From Streptomyces tibetensis (lineage in GTDB: Bacteria > Actinomycetota > Actinomycetes > Streptomycetales > Streptomycetaceae): DNA of 64,000 nucleotides. The stretch lies in the NCBI RefSeq assembly GCF_007655005.1, contig NZ_SZVW01000006.1, forward strand, positions 186,001 through 250,000, read 5' to 3'. The position numbers were made by a program, and so were the translations under genes. The notes beneath the pieces are model-generated. The model was not told where the DNA came from. It did no database searches and saw only the letters and a list, made by a program, of their open reading frames with translations. This document shows positions 34,961-43,518 of the stretch, piece by piece; the first letter of the stretch is position 1; every line of letters starts with the position of its first letter.

Positions 34961-35200
34961 TCAATCCGGTCCCGGATCGGGGAGGGGCGGGAATTGCCGC
35001 AGCGGCGCCACATTCGACGGGGGAGGGCCGGGTGTGCTCCCGTTCGATGCGGAAGCCCCCGGGGCCACGATCGCGCGGTGCCCGGACATCGGAGCCGTCA
35101 CGAGCAGGGTCAACGTGCTGACGGCGCACAGGCCGACGAGCAGGGTGCCCGCCTTGTACGCGCGCCCGGGGGCGCTCGGGCCTGGGGGACGCATCGGCAT
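34961..35200 (-). CDS. Small membrane-anchored protein (79 aa)
   Basis: 79-residue protein starting MPMRPPGPSAPGRAYKAG, with a membrane segment of about residues 18-40 (TLLVGLCAVSTLTLLVTAPM) and a Pro-rich outer tail ending PLPDPGPD. ATG at 35200 has GGAG eight bases upstream. The strand opposite also has an open frame, but without signal or ribosome site. No known family; probably co-transcribed with the 56-aa membrane protein downstream. Confidence 0.5.
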   Translation of the reverse strand: MPMRPPGPSAPGRAYKAGTLLVGLCAVSTLTLLVTAPMSGHRAIVAPGASASNGSTPGPPPSNVAPLRQFPPLPDPGPD

Positions 35201-35437
35201 CACGGTCGCTCCGGGATCGAGTCCGCCCCCTTTTTCACGGACCCCTGAATTCTTCCATGTGACGGAATCACAAAAAGGGCAGCCTGGATGCTTGAACTGT
35301 AAAGCTTCCGGCTCTCTTGTGGATTCAGCGTGAAAGGTGAGCCTCCGGCCGCATACTGATCGGTCGCTTTGATGCGAAGGGTCGCTCCGGAGGTCCGGCC
35401 CCGCCACAGTGTCGTACCCGGGCGGTACGGTCGGATC

Positions 35438-37717
35438 ATGACCGATCAGGCGGGGGCCGCCCAGGCGGGCGAGCGGCGACTGGCCACGCTGGAGGGCGTA
35501 CTCGAACGCATCACGTACGCCAACGAGGACAACGGCTACACGGTCGCCCGGGTCGACACCGGAAGAGGCGCCGGGGACCTGCTCACGGTCGTCGGTGCCC
35601 TGCTCGGCGCGCAGGTCGGAGAATCCCTGCGCATGGAGGGCCGCTGGGGCTCCCATCCGCAGTACGGCAAGCAGTTCCACGTGGAGAACTACACGACCGT
35701 CCTGCCCGCCACCGTCCAGGGCATCCGCCGCTACCTCGGCTCCGGCCTGGTCAAGGGCATCGGCCCGGTCTTCGCCGACCGCATCACCCAGCACTTCGGC
35801 ATGGACACCCTCCAGATCATCGAGGAGGAGCCCAAGCGCCTCATCGAGGTCCCCGGCCTCGGCCCCAAGCGGACGAAGAAGATCGCCGACGCCTGGGAGG
35901 AGCAGAAGGCCATCAAGGAGGTCATGCTCTTCCTCCAGACCGTCGAGGTGTCCACCTCCATCGCGGTGCGCATCTACAAGAAGTACGGCGACGCCTCCAT
36001 CTCCGTCGTGAAGAACCAGCCGTACCGGCTCGCCTCCGACGTGTGGGGCATCGGCTTCCTCACCGCCGACAGGATCGCCCAGTCGGTCGGCATCCCGCAC
36101 GACAGCCCGGAGCGCGTCAAGGCGGGCCTGCAGTACGCGCTGTCCCAGTCCACCGACCAGGGCCACTGCTTCCTCCCGGAGGAGCAGCTGATCAAGGACG
36201 CCGTGAAGCTCCTCCAGGTCGACACGGGCCTGGTCATCGAGTGCCTGGCCGAGCTGGCCGAGCCGCAGGAGGACGGCGAGGACCCGGGCGTCGTACGGGA
36301 GAAGGTGCCGGGCCCGGACGGCGGCGAGCCCGTCACCGCGATCTACCTCGTCCCGTTCCACCGCGCCGAACTCTCCCTCTCCGCCCAGCTGCTGCGCCTC
36401 CTGCGCACCGACGAGGACCGCATGCCGGGCTTCCGGACCGTGGCGTGGGACAAGGCGCTGGGCTGGCTGAAGGGGCGCACGGGCACCGAGCTCGCGCCCG
36501 AGCAGGAGGCCGCCGTCAGGCTGGCGCTGACCGAGAAGGTCGCCGTCCTCACCGGCGGCCCCGGCTGCGGCAAGTCCTTCACGGTCCGCTCGATCGTGGA
36601 GCTGGCCCGCGCCCGGAAGGCGAAGGTCGTGCTGGCCGCCCCCACGGGCCGGGCCGCCAAACGCCTGTCCGAGCTCACCGGCGCCGAGGCCTCCACCGTC
36701 CACCGCCTGCTGGAGCTCAAGCCCGGCGGTGACGCGGCCTACGACCGGGACCGCCCGCTGGACGCCGACCTGGTGGTGGTCGACGAGGCGTCCATGCTGG
36801 ACCTGCTCCTGGCCAACAAGCTCGTCAAGGCCGTCCCGCCGGGGGCGCATCTGCTGTTCGTCGGTGACGTCGACCAGCTGCCCAGCGTCGGCGCGGGCGA
36901 GGTCCTGAGGGACCTCCTGGCCGACGGCGGCCCGATCCCCGCGGTCCGGCTCACCCGCGTGTTCCGGCAGGCCCAGCAGTCCGGTGTGGTGACCAACGCG
37001 CACCGGATCAACGCCGGCCAACACCCGGTCACGGACGGCATGAAGGACTTTTTCCTCTTCGTCGAGGACGACACCGAGGAGGCCGGCCGGCTCACCGTCG
37101 ACGTGGCCGCCCGCCGCATCCCGGCCAAGTTCGGCCTGGACCCGCGCCGCGACGTCCAGGTCCTCGCCCCCATGCACCGCGGCCCGGCCGGCGCCGGCAC
37201 CCTCAACGGCCTGCTCCAGCAGGCCGTCACCCCGGGCCGCCCCGACCTGCCCGAGAAGAGATTCGGCGGACGGGTGTTCCGCGTCGGCGACAAGGTCACC
37301 CAGATTCGCAACAATTACGAGAAGGGCAAGAACGGCGTCTTCAACGGCACCGTCGGAGTGGTCACCTCGCTCGACCCGGTCGAGCAGCGCCTGACGGTGC
37401 TCACCGACGAGGACGAGGAGGTGCCGTACGAGTTCGACGAGCTCGACGAGCTGACCCACGCGTACGCCGTGACGATCCACCGCTCCCAGGGCAGTGAGTA
37501 CCCGGCGGTCGTCATCCCGGTCACCACGGGCGCCTGGATGATGCTCCAGCGCAATCTGCTCTACACGGCGGTCACCCGGGCCAGGCAGCTGGTCGTCCTC
37601 GTCGGTTCGCGCAAGGCGATCGGCCAGGCGGTGCGCACCGTTTCGGCAGGCCGGCGGTGCACGGCACTCGACTTCCGGCTCGGTCCAGCAAAAAATGATC
37701 GATCAAATGAGTCGTGA
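35438..37717 (+). CDS. recD2: RecD2-like ATP-dependent DNA helicase
   Basis: 759-residue SF1B 5'-3' helicase of the RecD2 (RecD-like, RecBC-independent) type. An OB-like N-terminal region and tandem helix-hairpin-helix motifs (LGSGLVKGIGPVFADRI, VPGLGPKRTKKIADAW) are followed by Walker A GGPGCGKSF, motif II DEASMLD, GDVDQLPSVGAGEVL (motif III) and the terminal TIHRSQGSEYPAVVIP and LYTAVTRARQLVVLVG. The ATG at 35438 is chosen from a normal N-terminus; no strong ribosome binding site is seen. Role in DNA repair or replication-fork processing follows from the family. Confidence 0.9.
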   Translation: MTDQAGAAQAGERRLATLEGVLERITYANEDNGYTVARVDTGRGAGDLLTVVGALLGAQVGESLRMEGRWGSHPQYGKQFHVENYTTVLPATVQGIRRYLGSGLVKGIGPVFADRITQHFGMDTLQIIEEEPKRLIEVPGLGPKRTKKIADAWEEQKAIKEVMLFLQTVEVSTSIAVRIYKKYGDASISVVKNQPYRLASDVWGIGFLTADRIAQSVGIPHDSPERVKAGLQYALSQSTDQGHCFLPEEQLIKDAVKLLQVDTGLVIECLAELAEPQEDGEDPGVVREKVPGPDGGEPVTAIYLVPFHRAELSLSAQLLRLLRTDEDRMPGFRTVAWDKALGWLKGRTGTELAPEQEAAVRLALTEKVAVLTGGPGCGKSFTVRSIVELARARKAKVVLAAPTGRAAKRLSELTGAEASTVHRLLELKPGGDAAYDRDRPLDADLVVVDEASMLDLLLANKLVKAVPPGAHLLFVGDVDQLPSVGAGEVLRDLLADGGPIPAVRLTRVFRQAQQSGVVTNAHRINAGQHPVTDGMKDFFLFVEDDTEEAGRLTVDVAARRIPAKFGLDPRRDVQVLAPMHRGPAGAGTLNGLLQQAVTPGRPDLPEKRFGGRVFRVGDKVTQIRNNYEKGKNGVFNGTVGVVTSLDPVEQRLTVLTDEDEEVPYEFDELDELTHAYAVTIHRSQGSEYPAVVIPVTTGAWMMLQRNLLYTAVTRARQLVVLVGSRKAIGQAVRTVSAGRRCTALDFRLGPAKNDRSNES

Positions 37718-37767
37718 AGGTCACAAGACACTTCCGGAAGGGGAACACAGGGGGCAGGATGAGCAAG

Positions 37768-37790
37768 TTGACGGCACTCAGTGCCGTCAA
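37768..37790. promoter_or_regulatory. 23-bp perfect palindrome before citrate synthase
   Basis: TTGACGGCACT (37768-37778), a central C, then the exact complement AGTGCCGTCAA (37780-37790). The left arm begins with a -35-like TTGACG. It lies 107 bases before the citrate synthase start and is a strong operator candidate. Confidence 0.55.
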
Positions 37791-37896
37791 TAGGCCCGAT
37801 GGTCGACCCCGAGTGCACTCTCCTGAGCCAAGTGGGGGATGGTAGAGACAGTCAGGGCAACCTCGAAGATGAGGCACAACGTCGGTGAGGGAAGAC

Positions 37897-39186
37897 GTGA
37901 GCGACAACTCTGTAGTACTGCGGTACGGCGACGGCGAGTACACCTACCCGGTGATCGACAGCACCGTCGGTGACAAGGGCTTCGACATCGGAAAGCTCCG
38001 CGCCCAGACCGGTCTGGTGACGCTGGACAGCGGTTACGGCAACACGGCCGCGTATAAATCCGCCGTCACGTACCTGGACGGTGAAGCGGGCATCCTGCGG
38101 TACCGCGGCTACCCGATCGAGCAGCTGGCCGAGCGCTCCACCTTCCTGGAGGTCGCCTACCTGCTGATCAACGGCGAGCTGCCGACCGTCGACGAACTCT
38201 CGGTGTTCCAGAACGACATCACGCAGCACACCCTGCTGCACGAGGACGTCAAGAACTTCTACAAGGGCTTCCCGCGCGACGCCCACCCGATGGCGATGCT
38301 CTCCTCGGTCGTCTCGGCGCTGTCCACGTTCTACCAGGACAGCCACAACCCGTTCGACGAGCGCCAGCGCAACCTCTCCACGATCCGCCTGCTCGCCAAG
38401 CTCCCGACGATCGCCGCGTACGCGTACAAGAAGTCGATCGGTCACCCGTTCGTCTACCCGCGCAACGACCTCGGGTACGTCGAGAACTTCCTCCGCATGA
38501 CCTTCTCGGTCCCGGCGCAGGAGTACGAGCTCGACCCGACCGTGGTCTCCGCGCTCGACAAGCTGCTGATCCTGCACGCGGACCACGAGCAGAACTGTTC
38601 GACCTCCACGGTCCGCCTCGTCGGCTCCTCGCAGGCGAACATGTTCGCCTCGATCTCCGCCGGCATCAACGCGCTGTGGGGCCCGCTGCACGGCGGCGCC
38701 AACCAGTCCGTGCTGGAGATGCTGGAGGGCATCCGCGACTCCGGCGGCGACGTCGACACCTTCATCCGCAAGGTGAAGAACAAGGAGGACGGCGTCCGCC
38801 TGATGGGCTTCGGCCACCGGGTCTACAAGAACTTCGACCCGCGCGCCAAGATCATCAAGGCCGCCGCGCACGACGTGCTGTCCGCTCTCGGCAAGTCCGA
38901 CGAGCTGCTGGACATCGCGCTGAAGCTGGAGGAGCACGCGCTCTCCGACGACTACTTCGTCTCGCGCAGCCTCTACCCGAACGTCGACTTCTACACGGGT
39001 CTGATCTACCGGGCCATGGGCTTCCCGACCGAGATGTTCACGGTCCTGTTCGCCCTCGGTCGGCTGCCGGGCTGGATCGCCCAGTGGCACGAGATGATCA
39101 AGGAGCCGGGCTCCCGCATCGGCCGCCCGCGCCAGATCTACACGGGCGTGGTCGAGCGCGACTTCGTTCCCGTCGAGGAGCGCTGA
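37897..39186 (+). CDS. citA: Citrate synthase
   Basis: 429-residue type II (hexameric-type) citrate synthase, condensing acetyl-CoA and oxaloacetate at entry to the TCA cycle. Catalytic residues are His265 (GPLHGGAN), His307 (MGFGHRVYKN) and Asp364 (YPNVDFYTG). GTG at 37897 gives the N-terminus MSDNSVVLRYGDGEYTYPV expected of Streptomyces CitA; a GTG four codons earlier is possible. Expression may be controlled through the 23-bp palindrome upstream. A stem-loop with TTTT follows, then a 6C RNA. Confidence 0.97.
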   Translation: MSDNSVVLRYGDGEYTYPVIDSTVGDKGFDIGKLRAQTGLVTLDSGYGNTAAYKSAVTYLDGEAGILRYRGYPIEQLAERSTFLEVAYLLINGELPTVDELSVFQNDITQHTLLHEDVKNFYKGFPRDAHPMAMLSSVVSALSTFYQDSHNPFDERQRNLSTIRLLAKLPTIAAYAYKKSIGHPFVYPRNDLGYVENFLRMTFSVPAQEYELDPTVVSALDKLLILHADHEQNCSTSTVRLVGSSQANMFASISAGINALWGPLHGGANQSVLEMLEGIRDSGGDVDTFIRKVKNKEDGVRLMGFGHRVYKNFDPRAKIIKAAAHDVLSALGKSDELLDIALKLEEHALSDDYFVSRSLYPNVDFYTGLIYRAMGFPTEMFTVLFALGRLPGWIAQWHEMIKEPGSRIGRPRQIYTGVVERDFVPVEER

Positions 39187-39211
39187 GCGCAGGAGCAGTA
39201 GCGCGTCAGGT

Positions 39212-39244
39212 CCCCGTATCCGCTTGCCGGGTGCGGGGGCTTTT
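39212..39244 (+). terminator. Terminator of citrate synthase
   Basis: CCCCG (39212-39216) pairs with CGGGG (39234-39238), with inner CCG/CGG pairing, followed by GCTTTT. Confidence 0.6.
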
Positions 39245-39252
39245 GCGTTGCC

Positions 39253-39287
39253 GGGTGCGGGTGCGGGTGCGGGTGCGGGTGCGGGTA
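39253..39287. repeat. GGGTGC hexamer repeat, five copies
   Basis: Five exact head-to-tail GGGTGC units (39253-39282) and a partial sixth, directly after the citrate synthase terminator. Non-coding; such tracts vary in copy number between strains. Confidence 0.85.
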
Positions 39288-39360
39288 GCTGGCGCGGGCG
39301 CGGGCGGTGAGGTGATGAGGGTTCTCGCGTGATCTCTCACGGGATTTCTTACGCAATGAA

Positions 39361-39445
39361 GAAGGCGCCCCGGCGTCGGTCCCCCCACGGGCCGACGACC
39401 AGGGCGCCTTCCCAGTCCCGGTACGGATTCCCCCCACGGGATCCG
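39361..39445 (+). ncRNA. 6C small RNA
   Basis: Two consecutive hairpins each expose a run of six C followed by ACGG. The first is closed by CGTCGG (39374-39379) and CCGACG (39392-39397), inside an outer stem GAAGGCGCCC / GGGCGCCTTC (39361-39370, 39402-39411), with C6 at 39381-39386. The second is closed by CGGAT / ATCCG (39424-39428, 39441-39445), with C6 at 39430-39435. This is the defining structure of the actinobacterial 6C RNA. True transcript ends are not determined. It sits between citA and the copper genes. Confidence 0.8.
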
Positions 39446-39923
39446 GCCGGGCGTCTGTGAGGACAGCGCCTGAATCGCTGTTGAGCAGAACGAGCAGAAC
39501 TCGCCGTACTTCTGTGAGGTGCGATCTGCCGGGACAGCGCACGCCCGGGAGGGCCGCTCAAAGCTTCCCGGTGTACGTGCCCCGGCAACGCTCCCCCGAG
39601 CTCTCAACTCCGTTCGAGCAGGGAGGTACCCCCACCTGAGGAAGTCCCCCAAGACATCCCCAGTTGCCAGGTGGCGCCCCCCAAGACGCTCCCCGACATC
39701 GTCAACTTAGACCTTCGAACCCCTCAGATGGTTACGTTCACATCACTGTGATCTGCGTCTCTTGCATATGTCCGTTAGATACGCAAGAGCCCGGATGTCC
39801 CGTCCGAGACCCAAGCGTAAGGATGATGCGCGAGCCTTGTGAAGAGCTTATGTGAGCCGGGCCCGGGACTCCAGAGGGGCTCAAATCACGTTCGCCGTGA
39901 ACTTAGGTGGAATTCGGGCGACT
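39446..39923. other. Gene-free region between 6C RNA and copper genes
   Basis: No convincing gene. It contains a hairpin-forming segment CTCCCCCGAGCTC...GAGCAGGGAG (about 39590-39623) resembling dispersed palindromes common in Streptomyces. An AT-richer stretch around 39725-39790 holds the dyad TCACA-TCAC-TGTGA and a CTCTTGC/GCAAGAG inverted repeat, which look like promoter or operator sequence without an obvious gene. Confidence 0.45.
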
Positions 39924-42161
39924 TCACCGAAATGTCCGCAGTCGCAGGCTGTTCGTGACGACGAAGACCGACGAGAAGGCCATTGCGGCCCCCGCGATCA
40001 TCGGGTTCAGCAGCCCCGCGGCGGCCAACGGCAGCGCGGCCACGTTGTAGCCGAAGGCCCACACCAGGTTGCCCTTGATCGTGGCCAGGGTGCGGCGGGC
40101 CAGCCGGATCGCGTCCGCCGCCACCCGCAGATCGCCGCGGACCAGCGTCAGATCGCCCGCCTCGATCGCCGCGTCCGTGCCGGTGCCCATCGCCAGCCCC
40201 AGATCGGCGGCGGCGAGCGCGGCCGCGTCGTTGACGCCGTCGCCCACCATGGCGACGACCCGCCCCTCGGCCTGCAGCCGCCGTACCGCGGCGACCTTGT
40301 CCTCGGGCAGGACCTCGGCCACCACCTGCTCGATCCCCACGGCCGTTGCCACCGTCGCGGCCACCGTCCGGTTGTCCCCGGTCAGCAGCACCGGGGTGAG
40401 CCCCAGCGCGCGCAGGTCCCGCACGGCTTCGGCGCTGGTCTCCTTGATCGCGTCCGCCACGGCCAGCACGGCCCGTGCCGTCCCGTCCCAGCCGGCCAGG
40501 ACGGCCGTACGCCCGGCCCGCTCGGCCTCGTCCCGCGCGCGGGCCAGCTCCGGCGGGACGTCGTCGAAGAGCCGCCCGACGGCGACGTCACGGCCCTCCA
40601 CGCGCCCGCGCGCGCCCCGCCCGGGGACGTTCTCGAACCCCTCGACGCCCGGGAGCGGCCCGGCGCTCTCCTCGGCACCCCGCGCGATCGCCCCGGCCAC
40701 CGGGTGCTCGGAGGCGTGCTCGACGGCGCCCGCGAGCCGCAGCACCTCCTTCTCGTCGGTGTCCTCGGCGACGTGCACCTCCTGCAGGGTCATCCGGCCG
40801 GTGGTGACCGTGCCGGTCTTGTCCAGCACGACGGTGTCCACCCGGCGCGTGGACTCCAGGACCTCCGGGCCCTTGATGAGGACGCCGAGCTGCGCGCCCC
40901 GGCCCGTGCCGACCATCAGCGCGGTCGGGGTCGCCAGGCCCAGCGCGCACGGACAGGCGATGATCAGGACCGCGACGGCGGCCGTGAACGCGGCGACGCC
41001 GTCGCCGGTCAGCCCCAGCCAGGCCCCGGCCGTCGCGACGGCGATCAGCAGGACCACCGGCACGAAGATCCCGGAGACCCGGTCGGCGAGCCGCTGCACC
41101 TCGGCCTTGCCGTTCTGGGCGTCCTCCACCAGCTTCGCCATCCGCGCGAGCCGGGTGTCGGCGCCGACCCGGGTGGCCTCGACGACCAGCCGGCCGCCCG
41201 CGTTGACCGTCGCGCCGGTGACCGTGTCCCCGGCCGTCACGTCCACCGGCACGGACTCGCCGGTCAGCATCGAGGCGTCGACCGCGGAGGTCCCCTCGAC
41301 GACCGTGCCGTCGGTGGCGATCTTCTCCCCGGGCCGTACGACGAACCGGTCGCCGACGGCCAGCCGCTGCGCCGGGATCCGCACCTCGCGGCCGTCCCGC
41401 AGCACGGCCACGTCCCTGGCGCCCAGTTCCATCAGCGCCCTGAGCGCGGCTCCCGCGCGGCGCTTGGAACGGGCCTCCAGCCAGCGGCCCAGCAGGATGA
41501 AGGCGGTGACGCCGGAGGCGACCTCCAGGTAGATCGAGGAGGCGCCGTCCCCGCGCGAGACCGTGAACTCGAACGGGTGCCGCATGCCCGGCATGCCCGC
41601 ATCACCGAGGAACAGCGCCCACAGGGACCAGCCGAACGCGGCGAGCGTGCCCAGGCAGACCAGCGTGTCCATGGTGGCGGCGCCGTGCCGGGCGTTGGTC
41701 CAGGCGGCCCGGTGGAAGGGGAGTCCGCCCCAGACGACGACCGGCGCGGCGAGGGTGAGCGAGAGCCACTGCCAGTTGTCGAACTGCAGGGCCGGGACCA
41801 TCGCCAGCAGGATGACGGGCAGGGCGAGGGCGGCGGAGATGGTGAGGCGCCGGCGGAGGGCCGAGAGCTCGGGGTCCTCCTCGGCGTCAGAGGTCTCCTC
41901 CCGCGGGGGCGCGGGCTCCTCGGCGGTGTAGCCGGTCTTCACCACGGTGGCGATCAGATCGGCGACCTCGGTGCCCTCGGGATAGGCGACCCGTGCCTTC
42001 TCCGTCGCGTAGTTGACCGTGGCCGTGACGCCGTCCATGCGGTTGAGCTTCTTCTCGACGCGGGCCGCGCAGGAGGCGCAGGTCATCCCGCCGATGAGCA
42101 GCTCGACCTCGGCGAGCGCGGGCTCCCGGCCGGTCGGCGCCTTGGCGGTGGTGCTGGTCAT
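39924..42161 (-). CDS. copA: Copper-exporting P1B-type ATPase
   Basis: 745-residue heavy-metal ATPase exporting Cu(I) across the membrane. An N-terminal metal-binding domain carries [13 protein letters not shown] (CxxC). The actuator domain has LTGESVPV, the metal-binding helix has IACPCALGL, phosphorylation is at DKTGTVTTG, the HP locus is SEHPV, and the hinge is [16 protein letters not shown]. Start ATG at 42161 follows AGGAGTGAGG. A small CopZ-type chaperone gene lies 209 bases upstream on the same strand, with a CsoR-like operator before it. Confidence 0.95.
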   Translation of the reverse strand: MTSTTAKAPTGREPALAEVELLIGGMTCASCAARVEKKLNRMDGVTATVNYATEKARVAYPEGTEVADLIATVVKTGYTAEEPAPPREETSDAEEDPELSALRRRLTISAALALPVILLAMVPALQFDNWQWLSLTLAAPVVVWGGLPFHRAAWTNARHGAATMDTLVCLGTLAAFGWSLWALFLGDAGMPGMRHPFEFTVSRGDGASSIYLEVASGVTAFILLGRWLEARSKRRAGAALRALMELGARDVAVLRDGREVRIPAQRLAVGDRFVVRPGEKIATDGTVVEGTSAVDASMLTGESVPVDVTAGDTVTGATVNAGGRLVVEATRVGADTRLARMAKLVEDAQNGKAEVQRLADRVSGIFVPVVLLIAVATAGAWLGLTGDGVAAFTAAVAVLIIACPCALGLATPTALMVGTGRGAQLGVLIKGPEVLESTRRVDTVVLDKTGTVTTGRMTLQEVHVAEDTDEKEVLRLAGAVEHASEHPVAGAIARGAEESAGPLPGVEGFENVPGRGARGRVEGRDVAVGRLFDDVPPELARARDEAERAGRTAVLAGWDGTARAVLAVADAIKETSAEAVRDLRALGLTPVLLTGDNRTVAATVATAVGIEQVVAEVLPEDKVAAVRRLQAEGRVVAMVGDGVNDAAALAAADLGLAMGTGTDAAIEAGDLTLVRGDLRVAADAIRLARRTLATIKGNLVWAFGYNVAALPLAAAGLLNPMIAGAAMAFSSVFVVTNSLRLRTFR

Positions 42162-42370
42162 GTCCTCACTCCTGGAGATGCGGGGCGCCCGGAAAGCGGA
42201 ATGGGCCGTACGGGCCGGGGGGGCGGCGTACGGCCCGTACACGGGTACGAGTGCCAGGGCCGGCACGCCTCAGACCTGCCGCCCGGTGCCTGGTCGGCGC
42301 GTCTGAGACCTGCCGGCCGGTGCCGGGGTCGGGGCGTCTCAGAGCTGCCGGCCGCCGGACCCGGGGTGGC

Positions 42371-42610
42371 TCAGGCCCGGCCGGCCAGTTCGAAGCCGGC
42401 CTCGTCGACGGCGGCGCGCACGGCCTCGTCGGCGATCGGGGTCGCGGAGACGACCGTGACCTCGCCGGTCTTGGCGACGGCCGTCACCGAGCTCACGCCG
42501 GAGATCTGGGAGATCTCGCCGGAGACCGCGCCCTCGCAGTGTCCGCAGCTCATGCCGCTCACCTTGAAGACGGTGGTGACGGGGCCCGTGGTGTCGGTCT
42601 GGGCGGTCAT
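42371..42610 (-). CDS. copZ: Copper chaperone (HMA domain)
   Basis: 79-residue single heavy-metal-associated domain with the Cu(I) motif MSCGHC at about residues 22-27 and the ferredoxin-like beta-alpha-beta pattern. It delivers Cu(I) to CopA, encoded next. The ATG at 42610 has GAGGAG upstream. Expression is probably controlled by the CsoR-like site 66-80 bases upstream. Confidence 0.92.
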   Translation of the reverse strand: MTAQTDTTGPVTTVFKVSGMSCGHCEGAVSGEISQISGVSSVTAVAKTGEVTVVSATPIADEAVRAAVDEAGFELAGRA

Positions 42611-42675
42611 GTCGTTACTCCTCGCAGAGGCAGGTGGGGCTATGGGGTCCGCTGGGGGATCCGCACCACCAACTG

Positions 42676-42690
42676 TACCCCTAGGGGGTA
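42676..42690. promoter_or_regulatory. CsoR-like copper operator
   Basis: TACCCCTAGGGGGTA is a near-perfect palindrome of the TACCCC-n-GGGGTA type bound by apo-CsoR in actinobacteria. It lies before copZ and overlaps the last codons and stop of the TetR gene. Confidence 0.75.
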
Positions 42691-43358
42691 TCGGCGCACG
42701 ACGCACCCGCCAGCGGTCGCAGGTATCGCAGAAGGGCCTCTTTCAGCTCCTGGATGTAGGCCTCCCGCTCGGCGCCCTCGTGGGCCAGGATCAGCTCCAG
42801 GCCGGCCTTGTAGATGCCGACGCACATCCGGGCGGTGCGGGTGACGGCCGGGGCGGGTGCGTCGGGCACGAACGGCGCGACGAGCGTCTCGACCCGGGCG
42901 ACCAGTGTGGTGTGCAGCGCGTCGTGCTCCTCGGCGATGCGCCCCGGGATGTCGGGGCCGTGCATCAGCGCGAAGAAGGCCGGGTGGCGGCCGTTGAACT
43001 CGATGAAGCGGTCGACGGCCCCGGTGATGACCTCCTCGAGCGAGGTCACCGCGGGGTCGGTGGGGGTCAGTACCTCGTCGTACGACTGGCGCATCTCGTG
43101 CATGAGCCGGCTGCCCAGCTCGATCGCGATCGCTTCCTTGTTCGGGAAGAACTGGTACAGCGTGCCCGGTGAGACGCCCGCCTCGCGGGCGATGGCGTTG
43201 GTGCTGGCGGCCGTGTAGCCCGTCGTGGAGAAGACCGCGGCGGCGGCTTCGAGCAGCTGGGTGATGCGGCGCTCGCCGCGCGCCTGCCGACGGCGCGGCC
43301 GTTCGTCGGCCGCCGCGGTCGTCGTCTCGGTTCCGGCTTTCTCGGGCTTCTCGGGCAC
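42681..43358 (-). CDS. TetR-family regulator of the MMPL exporter
   Basis: 225-residue TetR protein. The N-terminal HTH is in ITQLLEAAAAVFSTTGYTAA and AGVSPGTLYQFFPNKEAIA; the C-terminal ligand domain is helical. It is divergent from an MMPL-family exporter, with two matching operators in the 160-base gap, so it most likely represses the exporter and itself. The GTG start at 43358 lacks a strong ribosome site. Its stop lies in the copper operator, which makes the two loci physically linked. Confidence 0.88.
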   Translation of the reverse strand: MPEKPEKAGTETTTAAADERPRRRQARGERRITQLLEAAAAVFSTTGYTAASTNAIAREAGVSPGTLYQFFPNKEAIAIELGSRLMHEMRQSYDEVLTPTDPAVTSLEEVITGAVDRFIEFNGRHPAFFALMHGPDIPGRIAEEHDALHTTLVARVETLVAPFVPDAPAPAVTRTARMCVGIYKAGLELILAHEGAEREAYIQELKEALLRYLRPLAGASCADTP

Positions 43359-43394
43359 GCCTTATCCCCAGGTCTGATCACGTGATTGACAAAC

Positions 43395-43443
43395 GCGAGC
43401 GGTCACTCGCATTCTGGACCCAGAAATGCGAGCGATCTCTCGT
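43395..43443. promoter_or_regulatory. Two TetR operators
   Basis: GCGAGCGGTCACTCGC (43395-43410) and GCGAGCGATCTCTCGT (43428-43443) are matching dyads, 33 bases (three helix turns) apart, in the TetR/MMPL divergent promoter. Confidence 0.7.
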
Positions 43444-43518
43444 GTTTGCCGGTTCTTGGCAGCTCCATGCTGTCAGGCTGCGCCTGGACACGGGTCTCGG
43501 TGAAGGGGACACCGCACG

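Noticed and set aside
34961..37480. A long minus-strand frame through the helicase region
   Set aside because: Antisense to RecD2. Only its last 79 codons, from the ATG at 35200 with a ribosome site, look like a real gene.
39852..43172. A plus-strand open frame of over 1100 codons
   Set aside because: It is the antisense shadow of copA, copZ and part of the TetR gene. Its translation is low complexity (Arg, Gly, Pro, Asp rich), with no domain and no ribosome site.
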